A DNA stretch of 64,000 bases from Sialis fuliginosa (GCA_961205875.1 OY540811.1:33945340-34009339); one strand, 5' to 3'; numbered from the stretch's first letter, positions 1 to 11,945 are shown. Notes: a model not told the origin generated them from the sequence alone. Translations and numbers: made by a program.

Positions 1-663
1 AAAAAAAAATAATTGTATACCAAGACGTGTGGGATGTCAAAATGTACATCTCAATTATGACCATACTTTTTAATTTTTTTCTAACTAAAAAAAGACGTCT
101 GTAAGGGGCTAAAAGCAGTATTTTATTTTGTCCCCCTACCGATTCAAAAAATCTAAAAAAAATTGGCATCGAGGTTTTGGTGGAACTAACAACGACAAAT
201 ACTTATATCAACAATATAATTTTAAATTTTGGAATTATAGGGAGGGGTGTCATAGAATTTAAAAAAATTATTTTCATATCTAGGCATGTGGGATGTCAAA
301 ATGTACATCTCAATTAATAGAACATGACTATATTTTTGATTTTTTTTCTAACTAAAAAATGTCACCTGTAGGGGGCTAAAAGCAGTATTTTTTTTATCCA
401 CCCTACCTCTAGCTCGGTAACTACTGGCTCAAAAAATCTGAAAAAAAATTGGTAATGAGAAACGGAAAATACTAAATTCAACAATATAATTTTAAATTTT
501 GGAATAATAGGGAGGAGCGTAATAGAATTTTTTATTTTGATATTAAGGCAAGTGGAGTGTCAAAATGTAGATCTCAATTAGTAGAACTTGACACTTTTTT
601 ATATTTTTTTCAAACTCAAAAATGCATGGCTCCAAACATTCCACGTATTACGTACTTCGGAAC
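1..663. repeat. Dispersed repeat made of ~260-bp tandem units (family R1)
   Basis: Three successive units can be aligned by a shared core (TGTCAAAATGTA followed by GATCTCAAT or CATCTCAAT) at about 35, 294 and 558, giving periods near 259 and 264 bp. Each unit also carries GGGGCTAAAAGCAGTATT. The same family, also with three units, recurs at 42.63-43.65 kb, where it ends in a Helitron-like terminus. This copy runs off the left edge and is interrupted on the right by a hAT MITE. No coding potential was seen. Confidence 0.7.
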
Positions 664-671
664 CCTTATGG

Positions 672-1101
672 CAGTGGTTCCCAACCCTATGCCCGCGGGC
701 ACCATGGTGTCCGCCGACCGTTTTACGTGTGCCCGCCGCTGTGCGACTTTGATAAAACATTTATTTTTATTTTTCTATATTTAAAAAAATATATTATATC
801 ATTTTAACAATATTTTTTTTTAGAAAATATTGTAATTGTATACTTGTGTATTCTCAATCACAGTAAAAGAATCAATCATTTCCAAAATTAATTTAAAAAT
901 ATATTGTTACTTTTTATTTGTGTATTGTTGTGTATTATTAAAGTAAGTGGTACCAACCAAACCAACGAATGAAAAAAAAATTTCAACAATTTGGAAGGTT
1001 ACGCAGGCGAGTGAAACATTTTGGTGAAATTGAAAAATTATGAAACGCCCGACCGGTATTCTAGAATGTGCTCTTAGGTACAAAAAGGTTGGAGACCACT
1101 G
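672..1101. mobile_element. hAT-type MITE, 430 bp, near-perfect 8-bp target duplication
   Basis: The ends form imperfect terminal inverted repeats: CAGTGGTTCCCAACC on the left and, in reverse complement, CAGTGGTCTCCAACC on the right. The flanks are CCTTATGG (664-671) and CATTATGG (1102-1109), matching at 7 of 8 bases, as expected for an aged 8-bp hAT duplication. The interior is AT-rich and non-coding; short open frames in it look fortuitous. It split the R1 repeat. Confidence 0.8.
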
Positions 1102-1134
1102 CATTATGGCATACACTCGTGTATGTCTTGCCCG

Positions 1135-1212
1135 AATTATTTTGTTTAAAATAACATTCTCGATCTACTATTAAATTTTTTACACTACATAGTTGTAAAT
1201 CACTCTGTATAT
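1135..1212 (-). repeat. Terminal fragment of palindromic TA element (family T)
   Basis: The motifs TCGATCTACT, TTTTTTACACTA and AGTTGTAAATCA followed by CTGTATAT match the end of the complete family T element at 26323-27407. Only the outer ~80 bp remain. Confidence 0.6.
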
Positions 1213-1219
1213 AAAAACT

Positions 1220-2030
1220 ACTTCTATAAAAAGTACTGAAATTTCAATATATGTTTACTGGAAACAAGTAACTACATACATTTTGTAGATGTTCTTTATT
1301 TTAATTAAAAAATGTATTACGTTCTGTAATATGCTTGTATATTATATGTAAAAATAATGAGATTTTTATTATGTTATTACACAATGTTATATGTGTTCTT
1401 TTTTTAAAGAAATAGTCTTTCATTTTATAGGTAGGTACGTTGAATATGCGATAATGCTTGCGAAACTTTTCAATATAAATATAATATTTATATGATAGTT
1501 TCGTTAATGTAACAGGAAAGTTAACAAACAGTGTAAAAAGTTGTATGTACAAAATAATAATTAAATTATACTGTACAAAATTATTTTTCATTTTGAAAAA
1601 TAAAATTATTATTCTATGCTGATTTTTGTTAACAAATATATATTTTACATATATTTTAATTTCATCATTTTAACTTTTAAAGAATAAAAATGTGTGTTAG
1701 ATAAATCATCTTTATTAATCCAAGCATGATTTCTAATTCTATTAATTCAAGATATTCATTCATTTTCTAAAATGAAAATAATTCTGCATTTTTCGACATT
1801 TTATAATGAAAATCAAGAACTGTGTAAATTGAGAGTTAATTGAACTAAATAAACTTGTATTTTTCCCCAGGGCCTCCACCATCTATTTGCGTCCATGTAC
1901 GTAAATGCGATGCCCCTAACCCCCTCTACATAGTAGTTGGGATTTATCTGTGGCATTATTACAGTAGCTGCGGGGGGTACAATATATGTTTAAATAGACA
2001 TAACCTCACACTAGTTCCATAAATAATTTG
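1220..2030. other. AT-rich stretch without a recognised feature
   Basis: Open frames here (for example a 96-codon frame at 1301-1591, minus) are low-complexity and rich in Ile, Tyr, Phe and Lys. They show no domain, no splice context and no repeat match within the window. Confidence 0.5.
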
Positions 2031-2036
2031 GATATA

Positions 2037-2596
2037 AGGTACTGGCATCCGTCTTGGCCCCTTTAAGTTCAAGGTATACTGTTTTTTGGGATTGATGGGC
2101 TTCTTTTTTGTAATTCTCATGAACTCATATTGCTTATAAAACAAGTACGTCTTTATTAAATCAATTTAACTACCAAAGTCCGAAAATATAGTTTTTTTTA
2201 ATTATAGCCTTTTATTTTGTTTGTTTTTTCTCCAGTAATGGATAAAGTAAAACCAGTAATTGGCACCTAGTGATGGACATTTGATAATGATTACAAAATG
2301 GTAAGTACCACGACACAAAAGTTATATAATAAAGAATCGTAAAATTTGAAACAATGTAAAGCAGATACTATGATAATATAATAATTAATAAATAGATTAC
2401 ACTAATAATTTAAATGTTCACCATTTTGACATCCATTGACCTATTATCATCAAGTTAATCTGTTTTACAGTTAAGTGTCTGTAGATTATGATTCAGTAAT
2501 GGCAGTAATTAAACATAAACAAATAGTTTTAATTTAGTACATTTAATTAAACAAGAATCCAACACTGGGGTATGATCCAATACTGGTGCCACCCCT
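2037..2596. mobile_element. 560-bp MITE, copy 1 (family M1), TA-flanked
   Basis: TA at 2035-2036 and 2597-2598 flank short inverted ends: AGGTACTGGCATCCGTCTTGG on the left matches, with differences, the reverse complement of the right end, which reads AGGGGTGGCACCAGTATTGG. A collinear second copy of 558 bp lies at 9723-10280 and a truncated third at 50505-50860. The interior shares the poly-T stretch, the CTCCAGTAATGG motif and the ATAATATAATAATTAATAAAT stretch with the other copies. It is non-coding and probably belongs to a TA-target superfamily. Confidence 0.75.
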
Positions 2597-2599
2597 TAA

Positions 2600-3040
2600 A
2601 GTTTAAACAGGTGTATGACTTTCGTTTTGCTTAGTGCTCAACCCTCTAATGAGCTATCGTAATTTAACATAGCCGTATCACGTCTGGGATCCTGAGGAAT
2701 AACCCACTAAAAGTTAAATCAAATTCGGACTAGTGGTTTTTTGTATTCTTTGAACACTATTAGAGCTCGAATTATTACGGTAATTATATTATTGAATATT
2801 AATTAAATAATTTTAATTGACTCAATACACGAAAAAGCAATTACAATAGTCGAAATTGTTTTCAATTTACATATTTTAAAATAATTAATTAAAAAAAAAA
2901 CTTTAGGTAAGTAACGATTTTGACTCTCCACCCACGTAAGGACTCGAGGTTTTCCGGACCCCCCGCCCTAATCTAAATTAAGTAGATAAATGTACATTTT
3001 TTATTTTCAGTATTACGTGTAAGAAAGTCCATTTGCACCT
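2600..3040. other. Stretch without a recognised feature
   Basis: AT-rich sequence with a short GC-richer patch near 2930-2970. No repeat partner or gene signal was seen. Confidence 0.4.
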
Positions 3041-3044
3041 ATAG

Positions 3045-3415
3045 CAACTTTTTTTGTTTATGAAACACTTATATTTAGTGTCATATAATCTTCTACAAGA
3101 ACCCAACTTAGGAAAAAATTAAAGAACAAAAAAATACTTTATAAAAATAGGCGGGCCCACTGGCCATATACACCCCTGGTCTTATTATTGTTTGATACTA
3201 GAAATCGATAATACTTATTAACATAAACCGAGTATCAAATTTCATAACTGTAACACAATGGGTTCTCTAGTTTTGAGTAAAATCTTTGAGGGTCTGTAGC
3301 TCCTTCACGAAGAATTTCCGGACACATGTTCAAATAAAGTTTTTTACTGAAAATAACATCCTCGATTTACTTTTAAATTTTTTTACACTAGTTGTAAATC
3401 ACCTATATATTAAGG
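3045..3415 (-). repeat. Family T fragment (one arm)
   Basis: It is collinear with one arm of the 26323-27407 element: CTACAAGAACCCAACT, AAAGAACAAAAAAATACTT, ACACAATGGGTTCTCTAG, GAATTTCCGGACA and TTACACTAGTTGTAAATCAC occur in the same order. It is a single arm without its mirror partner, so it is a truncated or half element. Confidence 0.75.
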
Positions 3416-3489
3416 ATTAAGGATATATTTTCTGTGGACTAAGTCATTTTGGCAATTGAACAACTGAAACACAAGTAAATATAAAATGT

Positions 3490-3830
3490 TCCCAGGGCCA
3501 CTAACTACCATCTCGAAGCGACTCACACACATTTTTGAAATATGCTAACACATATTTACATAATACCCCCGCCCCACACACGCACAGAAATGCTCGTCGG
3601 GATTACCCCTGCCTCATGACAGTGATTTTACAACTATGATCCGGCCAAGACGCCGCGCGCGCCCGACAAGGGTACTTTGAAACTATTACAAGACGCGACC
3701 GGCAGCTATATATAGGCGATGTGGGGATCCTGCACTGCGACAATAACGTTCTTATCGTGTAAAAACTACAACACTGTCTTCCCAAGTTTGCACTGCGGTC
3801 GCAAGACTTTATTTTATGTTGTTTCATCGG
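3490..3830 (+). promoter_or_regulatory. GC-richer island with TATA motif, possible promoter
   Basis: Within strongly AT-rich surroundings this ~300-bp patch is GC-rich (CGCCGCGCGCGCCCGACAAG near 3650) and holds a TATATATA at 3707-3714, followed by GC-richer DNA where a start site could lie. No repeat partner was found in the window. An open frame of 71 codons begins at 3719 but resembles no family I know. A promoter or first exon is one reading; a fragment of an unrecognised GC-richer repeat is the other. Confidence 0.2.
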
Positions 3831-3939
3831 TATTATCTTACTTAAGTAGTTCGAGTTACTTGTTTATGTGCTATTGGTTAGGTTCATTAATCTTAAACTT
3901 CTTTTTTATTAGTGTTTTTGTATATTTGATTTAATTTAA

Positions 3940-5830
3940 GGTCCTTGCAAACCAGTGAGATACTAATTTTTGGTTAAATTGAGATAATTTCTGTTAGAAA
4001 AAAAAAAGTTAAATCCATTTAAATCGATGTTTTATATATTATATAATATAGTCGGTGGGTTCACATCGTGTAGTTAAAGTGGATGTCGGAATGTTGCCAA
4101 ATCTGATTTGTTTAAATACTGTTACAGATTTTAATGAAATTTAAATATATTGCTTAAATTACTATAGATACAATTAATCATGCGTCATTAAAAATGTTTT
4201 AAAATTTTCATATATATCGAAGATTCGATTTAAAAAAAAGAAGATTATTGCAAATATATACATTTGAAAATATCGATCTTGTCTATAAATTAATAACGAA
4301 TTCAAAATTGCAGCAATTTGCATTTCTATAGTTTGATGAAAAAAATAGTAGTACAAAATTACTAATCAAACAATTTAATTATACATTAAAAATCCAACAA
4401 TCCAATATATCTAAATCAATAAACTGTCATCGTATAGTCCGAAAAAAATTCTATGAACTAAAAGAACTAGAACGAACTAGTTCATTAAATACCACTGAAC
4501 TATAGGGGAGTGCTCTCTGTCATGAACTAAAAGTACCGAGTACAGTACATCCTGTGGTGGGGGGTAGCACTCGGCTTAGCGAATAGAATGCGTGTAAACT
4601 ATAGACGCTTACTCGGTCAATATTGGTGCTCGGCCGAGTGCTCGTCTCATGTAAACTAGGCTTCAGATATATTCAGGTGGTAAGTTTTAAAACGCACACG
4701 GTATACTAATATACTCGTAGTACAATATAGTAGAACATTTTAAAATATAGTACTATACTATACAACGTCATTGTCTCTATAATGTACTATATATATTATA
4801 ATATTGATTTGAGAAAACTTCTTCATTGTTGCTTTTATATATAAAAATATATTTTTCCATATGCATAAACCTAATATATATGTAGGTATAACGTATAATG
4901 TATATCTGTAGCATATTGATTGAAGATAGGATTTGTTAACTCTAAGGTACAAATATATGTATATTATTGTAAGTATAAATAAAGCATTACCAAAATTTAG
5001 AAAGAAAATGTCAGACAATATTATTCTACGGTTTCACTTTTTACTTCCATGTTCTGAAAGAAATGGGTTGTAATACCGTCGAAAAATCGTGTCCGAGAAA
5101 ATGACAGACTCTGATTGTACTAACTTCAAAACGTAAAGAAAAGTTAATTTCCGCATAGCGGCTGTATGTGTCTGTGCGGATGTAGAATTTTTTTTTGTTC
5201 ACGATAACTACTGTAAAAATTCACCGATCTGAGTTATTTTTGGGGAAAATATTTGTCTTAGTGAGTACTCCAGACCTATTAATTTTGGTGCTAATATGAT
5301 TAGGGGTTTTGGAAATATTCGAAATTTTGTAACTTTTATCGTCTAAAAAGTGAACGTTGCGAGTATTATCTCACTAATTTTGATAATACTTGGTACATTT
5401 GTAGTTCAATTGAACCTAAGGGGCATTTAATATTTGTATGTTTCTAAACAGTCATTGAAGGGGTGAAAAACACTCTCAAAATATGAATTTTTAATACTAA
5501 TTAATACGTCATTAATTCATGTTGCTTTGGAAACAAATACAAAACTAAAATCAAATTGTCAAATTAAATAATTATAAATTATAAAGTTTTGATACTACTA
5601 CAAAATTATTTAAAAAGAGAGAAGGAACATGGAAGTCATGTATGGTGCTCCATACGTACATATGTATATTATTGAATATATTCATGATATAAGAAATTGT
5701 TTATTAATCCATGTTAGATATGTATATGATAAAACATTGAAAGATAGAATAGTAAAATTGTATATGCATATTATTTTTATTTGTTTGCATGTACAATATA
5801 TGTACATACATACGTAAGTTAGTATCATAC
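3940..5830. other. Long AT-rich stretch without a recognised feature
   Basis: Low-complexity AT-rich DNA. Around 4480-4660 there is a patch with repeated CTAGTTC/GAACTAG and CTCGGCCGAGTGCTCG motifs. Around 5040-5400 the text resembles the 3' region of an old interspersed repeat, but no partner was found in the window. No gene was seen. Confidence 0.4.
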
Positions 5831-5833
5831 ATA

Positions 5834-7680
5834 GGCCCGGTATTATAAAAGCCAGATAACTTTTACTCTAGGGAATAAATTTATTCCACAAATAGTTTAC
5901 ACATTCTATGAGGTCCTTATTTGAGAAATGTCATTGTCAGAAATGTCATATCGATTTCGGTTTTTTTACACAAAATAATGTTGAGACATATTAAATACAA
6001 AGTAAAAAGTGATTATATACATATAAAAACTCCAAAATATCAATTTTTAATTCAATATTATGGAGATTTCTAATAAATTTTTACATTTGAAAATATTGCA
6101 ACCAATAACGTCTATATGATTTCTTTATCTATGTACATATTGAAACGTCAAACGTGCATCAAACAAATAACCTAAAACTTCATACGTAAATGCATATAAC
6201 GCATAACATGAAATTTGAATTTTTACAGTATTTAAAATTCTTATGAATTTTATTATGTGCTCAAAATGAAGGTTAAATTTTATTGATATATAATAATACA
6301 ACAATATTGGCACATATTTCTTCATTTTTAGATGGGATGGTATAAAACATGCAGAAAATTATTTAAAAAAAAGGTTTGATAAAATAAAAACTTGAATGTA
6401 TTTGAAAGTCCATAAGACAGTTCGGTATCTTTAGGTCTTTAATTTTCTATATTACTGTATTCCTTCGATCTAAATTTATACAATTTTTCCTCATATAAAT
6501 GTCCAAAAAGATTTTAGAATCGATAACGTCTTGCAATCGCAGGTATAATTGACTGCGTATTACATTATCATTTAAAATTTGCTGGTTTATTAAAATTAGA
6601 CTACAGTTAAAAGAAACAGGAATGATTTAATACTTCATTTTATTTCTTATTGATGTTATCGTAGAGTAAAGCTTCGGGTATGAAATAAAAATGTAAATAG
6701 TTATGCAAAAAAATTTATTGATTATAATTATACATTAATTTTCAAAACAATGTACAAGAAACAAAAATATATTTCTTGTGAAACTATTAATAAATATGAT
6801 TTCTAGTTTTAAAAAAATTTATATGTACTTACGATGTTGTTCGGTACAAACCTTTAGAAAACATTAATTCCTTTCCGTAACAAACAGCAAAGTAATTTTG
6901 GTTTAGTTTTTTGTATTTATTCGTATAAATACGATGTTATTTTGTTCGGTACAAACCTTTACAAAACATTAATTTCTTTACGTATCAAACTGCAAAGTAA
7001 TTTTGATTTAATTTTTTGTATATTCGTATGTGCTTCAAATGAAAAAATCTCTTTTGTCTTTTTTTATGTTTCTTTTGCTTGAGTCATATCACATACATAT
7101 GTACAATGTATGGATATTTGTATATATGTACTATGTACATATAAATAAACAGGCTTGTTTCTAAAAATTATAAAAATATAAAACTAGCACAAAATCTACA
7201 TTATTATAAGCACAAATAATTATTAATTAAGTTACCATGTTTTTGAAAAAATATTATTAAAGCATTCCTAGCTGGTCGCAGTTTCAATATCTTCATAACA
7301 TTATATATTACTCCTTAAATAATACACAAAACAAATTTGACATTTACGTGTGAATTGTAGGTAAGCATATTTCCACAAAACAGCTGTGACCTATGACTAT
7401 GGCTGCCACAATTTATTCTTATTACCACGTGACCAAGTAAATATTTATTCCTTGCAAAAAGATGGGAATAAATTTAATGGTATGATATAGTGATATTTAT
7501 AGTGAATTTGTTATTTTTATTCCGTTTTTAGTAATTTTTCGTTCCGAATGTTGAACTAGTCGACATCAGAAAGAGAAGAACTTATCTGTAGCAAGTGAAA
7601 CAACAATACTATTTTTACTACCTAGTACTGTCGCTATTTATTCATCGAGTAAACTTATCTGCCTTTTATAATACCGGCCC
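5834..7680. mobile_element. 1.85-kb non-autonomous TIR element, PIF/Harbinger-like
   Basis: The left end GGCCCGGTATTATAAAAG and the right end (reverse complement GGGCCGGTATTATAAAAG) are near-identical terminal inverted repeats extending ~30 bp with differences. ATA flanks both ends (5831-5833 and 7681-7683), compatible with a 3-bp target duplication. GGGCC-starting ends with a 3-bp A/T duplication are typical of PIF/Harbinger relatives, although the usual target is TWA. No transposase or Myb-like frame is present, so it would depend on a partner in trans. It contains a ~100-bp internal tandem duplication. Confidence 0.65.
6831..7028. repeat. Two-copy tandem repeat, ~100 bp, inside the 1.85-kb element
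   Basis: TTCGGTACAAACCTTTA, AAAACATTAATT and GCAAAGTAATTTT recur in order about 100 bp apart with a few changes. The units are joined by TATTTATTCGTATAAATACG. Confidence 0.8.
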
Positions 7681-8259
7681 ATAGACAATGGTATGTTATG
7701 AAATATTATATAAGATAACTTGTGATGATACAAGATATTGTACTTACATATGTATATACATATAGTATAGCTTCTGTTTAGTAAACGAAGAACAAAAGCG
7801 TTGGAATTTGTTTATATTTGATATTTTGTAGATCTTAGGACAGTGGTATTGCATTTTTGTTCACTTACGTTAAATGTAGGTACAGATAAATTTATATTAA
7901 AAATAACGCAATGGACACTCAGGGTCAATCTAGGAGAGCGCAAGCAAGGCAACTCTTCAGAGCGGCAAATTTTGGAGGCATCAAAATTGGTTGAAAAAGA
8001 AAATTAAAATCAATAATCTTAATATATAAAAATCTATGTTTTGGTGTGTATGTACATGAGATCATCACGCCTAAATCACTGGACGTATCGAAGCCATATT
8101 CACAACATATGTTCGTTTGGTGCTCCGTTGGGTTATCTTTTTTTGGACCCGGTAGGTGTCGCTGGAATCGAAATATTTTTGAAAATGTGTATTTATGGTC
8201 TGATTTGGCTCACATTCAGAATATGTGTGTACAAAATATTGTTATGTACAAATACTTCC

Positions 8260-8420
8260 GATAGGTGGCATTAGGGGTCTCACGTATGGTATTTTTACCG
8301 CCGTATCTAATGAAACTAATTTTAACCTTGCATACGTGATAGGGGGTGAAATATTAACTAACTTAATCCTCTAGTAACTAATGAAAATCATAGTAGGTAT
8401 ACATCTTCTTCTATGGCAAA
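8260..8420. repeat. Relic of Helitron 3' subterminal sequence
   Basis: TGGTATTTTTACCGCCG and GTGATAGGGGGTGAAATATTAA match, with divergence, the internal module of the Helitron units near 33.75 kb (TGGTATTTTTCCCGC, GTGACAGGGGGTAAAATATTAA). No terminus is present. The 8041-8260 flank has longer open frames but no recognisable protein. Confidence 0.55.
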
Positions 8421-8474
8421 GCGTGTATGATAAGTTTGATGTTAATCATTCTACTTTGAATTTATTTTAATCTA

Positions 8475-8968
8475 AGGTAAGGTGCAATATACTCGGATAA
8501 ATTTTAGGTTAAAGTTTATATTACCATCAATATAAAATTAACCGATGTAAATATTTTGAAGATTTTTCTTTAATGCCAATTGAAATTTTATGTTTTTTGA
8601 AGAAAGTTGCAAAAAAATATTTTAATAACCGCCTTTACGCGTACAAATAATATTTAAAAAAATATGAAAAAATATGTATATGAACGTAAAGTGGGACACA
8701 TTCACATATGCTAAAACGTATACTTGGACATAGAAGAGACGTAAAGTGGGACAAATTGAAATTGTATGTAATTTTTTTCATATATGTAGTATAATAGGTT
8801 TTTGTATTATAAAAACTTCAATTCCATATTGTAGCTAAGGTCTTGAATTATACAAATATATTTTTTTTAGCATTTTTATTTATAAAGAATATTAAAAAAA
8901 GGTATTTTTTTCGAATGTCCGACTTTAGACCCCGATTTCGCTTTGTCCGAGTATACAGCACTTTACCT
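8475..8968. mobile_element. 494-bp TA-flanked MITE
   Basis: TA at 8473-8474 and 8969-8970. The left end AGGTAAGGTGCAATATACTC mirrors the right end (reverse complement AGGTAAAGTGCTGTATACTC). The interior has GTAAAGTGGGACA twice (near 8687 and 8740) and no frame. The ends begin AGGTA like family M1, so the two families may share a transposase source. Confidence 0.75.
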
Positions 8969-8974
8969 TATATC

Positions 8975-9720
8975 CTAAAGTTGTATAAAAATAATTACTG
9001 AAAGCAGTAAACTAATACTCTTTCAACTGAAGTTCAACCGGAGCTCCTGTTGAAAGCGCGCGACACTTTTGTTGTTTCATAGGCGAATTTTCGCGCGCAT
9101 TGAATAGAAGGTCATTTATACCAGGTATTATAAAGAATTTTCTCGAGTGCAAAAGCTAATTAACTTGTGACCAACGTTATCTGCTAGGCATTGAAATGCA
9201 ACACACTCACAGATGTAGCAAATGAAATCGTACATATGATAACCTTGACGTATGCGAGTTAAGTAGAAATCATACATTTACATTATTATACATTTATTAA
9301 CACTGCTCTAGAATCCCGAGCAAATTCAACGATTTGACACCTCGCAGGTAACGTTAGCTCCCTAGCAAATAAGCTTTGCTCTCGAGCAAATTCTTAATAA
9401 TATCGGGCATTAGAGGCTCCGATCGAAACCGCAGGAGACTACAACGTAATATACCGTGTTCTGTATCGAAATCGGAAAAAATGACTTTTTCTAGAAACAA
9501 ATATCTATAATAATTTCACTCACTGTCAAAAATTAAATTTTAAAACAATTATCTATAATTAAATGTACATAATAATAATGTTATTAATATGTTACTTTTA
9601 TGACTATGTGATATTATTCTTGACAAAATTATAATTTTAATGAAGAATATACTTTTGAAAGATAATAAACTTCCTTCGCAATAAAATTAAACATTAATTA
9701 TTATTAAAGTAACTTTAATA
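8975..9720. other. Stretch without a recognised feature
   Basis: Mixed AT-rich DNA. A GC-richer patch at 9040-9100 contains GAAAGCGCGCG and TTTTCGCGCGC. GAGCAAATTC occurs near 9320 and 9385. No gene, TIR pair or repeat partner was identified. Confidence 0.4.
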
Positions 9721-9722
9721 TA

Positions 9723-10280
9723 AGGTAAAGGCACCAGTTATGGCCTCTATAAGAGCAAAGTTTCGGGTTTTTTTTTATTAATGGGCTTGTTTTTTGTAAT
9801 TCTCATGAACTCATGATACTAATAAAACAAGTAGGTAACTCTTTATTTAATCAATTTAATTACCAAAGTCCGCAAATATAGTTTTTTTTTAATTATAGCC
9901 TTTTATTTTCTCCAGTAATGGTAAAGGTAAAACCTGTAATGAGTACGCAGTGATGGACACTTGCTAATGCTTACAAAATGATAAGTACTACGACACAAAA
10001 GATATAAAATAAAGAATCGTCAAATTTGAAACAATGTAAATCAGTTGTTATGATAATATAATAATTAATAAATAAATTATACTAATAATTAGTTTAAATG
10101 TCCACCATTTTGACACCTATTGGCCGATTGTCATCAAATTACGCTGTAAGACAGTTAAATGTATATAGATTAATATTCAGAAATGGTAGTAATCAAATAT
10201 CGACACATATTTCTAATTCAGTATATTTAATTAAAAATTTTCCATTACTGGGGTCCTTGCCAAGACTGGTGCCACTACTT
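9723..10280. mobile_element. 558-bp MITE, copy 2 (family M1), TA-flanked
   Basis: TA at 9721-9722 and 10281-10282. The left end AGGTAAAGGCACCAGTTATGG mirrors the right end (reverse complement AAGTAGTGGCACCAGTCTTGG). It is collinear along its length with 2037-2596. The 69-codon open frame at 10098-10307 lies inside and is not shared as a clean frame, so it is regarded as fortuitous. Confidence 0.8.
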
Positions 10281-10289
10281 TATCCAAAC

Positions 10290-10790
10290 GTCTACCATTT
10301 TGTGTAGTAGTTTTTATCTATCAAAAGTCTAGGATCCCAGTTTTTAACTTTTATTGTAAACTCTCAACGATATTACCATAAAAATCAAAACTAATTTAAC
10401 TCGGAACAAATAATTCGATTTTACGACCAGGGCCATAGAATCGAGTGCGTGTGGACAAATAGAAACTGTGTTTCTCAATCAGTGGCACATGTATCTTTTC
10501 TGATGTTTTTATAATATTTTCCGTTTGATTTAAATTCAAACTGAGCATTTATAAAAAAACGTAAATGCTTTTTATGCACATTTTGTTTGTTTTAATAATA
10601 AGTACTTTGTTTTCTATGATATAATAGTTTTCCTTTGTAAAATGCATTATTTTATGGTAAGTAGTATACTTTTTACAGTATTAAATCATTATTACGTACT
10701 GTAATGTACCTATTTTGTTTCATCTCAATATTCGAAGGATAGGGAGAAGCTATGTATGTTATCATTGGAAAGTAGAAAGATTTTCATTTA
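10290..10790. other. Stretch with a hAT-end-like motif only
   Basis: TGTGTTTCTCAATCAGTGGCAC near 10468 resembles a hAT terminus (compare 25435-25452), but no partner end or duplication was found. The rest is AT-rich and unassigned. Confidence 0.35.
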
Positions 10791-10794
10791 AAAT

Positions 10795-10970
10795 AAATCC
10801 TTTTCGTTTCGTGTCTGTCTATATGTATGTTTGTCCCTCGAATTCTTGTCACAAAAATTACTTATGAACCACTGAACGGATTTTAATGAAACTTTTTGTT
10901 AATTGAACATCATTTATTGCTGAACATTAAATTTTCTATATGAAAATTGAAATAAATATCAGATTGTGTT
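10795..10970 (+). repeat. Fragment of dispersed repeat family F2
   Basis: TTTTCGTTTCGTGTCTGTC, AACCACTGAACGGATTTTAATG and GAAACTT match the start of the fuller copies at 30350-31060 (+) and 18890-19600 (-). Only the first ~170 bp are recognisable. Confidence 0.6.
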
Positions 10971-10999
10971 TAACCCAATTTATTTTCAGTACCTATAAC

Positions 11000-11780
11000 T
11001 AATATTTTGTATTTTTAACAAAATTATTTGGTAAATGTTAAAAATACACGGCGAGCAAAAAAGAAGTAATCGATTGAAAGAAATAAAAAAAGGCCATTCA
11101 AACATTCCTATGATTTTTTTTTCTTATTGAAAAACCTAATAAAAGGTCATTCGAAAAAAAACCTGGTCTAAAAAAAGTTTTTATGGTTCATGTTCAGTTC
11201 TGGTTCAACAAAAAATTTCGTTCTGAAACCGTTTTTTTTTGGTTCGGGTTCGATTCGACTCCCTGATTGAAATCGACCATAAACTGTATACAAATATATA
11301 AGATAGTAAAGTCAAGGATCCCAATGGCGTAATAGGGCCGTTAGAATGCAAGTTGAACAGTGGCGCGCGATAAGATTAATTCCGGGGGACGTGTGGTCGG
11401 CCGCCTCCAGACACGTAACGGGTGGGTCTTGTGTTTTATAGCGAGTACATGATCCCATGCTTTATCTACGACAATCGACTGATTACTCTCTATTTTATAG
11501 TTGCGAGAATTGTGTGTGTGATGCGTCGCATGTCTTGTAGATTTGCTCTCAGGGTTTTAATGCCACTGGATGTTTAATTTTAAGTGTGGTTATAAAATAT
11601 AAAATAAGCCATTTTCATATACATATATGTATATGTACTATGGGATTCAGAAGACGTCTGCCAACCTAAAGGTCAGAATTGCTTACAACAGATTCAAAAT
11701 TATTAAGACAAACATAATCGGTTATCTTTTTCTAGAGCGGAGTTTATATAGCTACATCATCACTATATATATAAATGAAT
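11000..11780. other. Unassigned DNA with a GC-richer island at 11330-11600
   Basis: The island contains GGGCCGTTAGAATGC, TGGCGCGCGATAAG and GTCGGCCGCCTCC, standing out from its surroundings. No repeat partner, long frame or splice-bounded exon was recognised. It may be a host regulatory or exonic fragment, or a unique relic. Confidence 0.3.
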
Positions 11781-11784
11781 GATC

Positions 11785-11945
11785 GCTTGTATGAGGCTTA
11801 TAGACTCGGGAATTACTTAACCGATTTCAATGCGGTTTTCACCAGTAGTTAGATAATTTTTCTGTACAAATTCGTGGCTATTAATATTTTATGAAAAACC
11901 TAAGATTTAACATCAAAAGACTAAACAAATCTTCATCAAGTTGTG
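11785..11945 (+). repeat. Short dispersed repeat (family F3)
   Basis: TATAGACTCGGGAATTACTT, AACCGATTTCAATGC and GTTTTCACCAGTAGTTAGAT recur inverted at 42530-42620 and 55085-55240, with a weaker copy at 54845-54930. The wording is typical of the 3' part of arthropod interspersed repeats. No class could be assigned. Confidence 0.6.
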
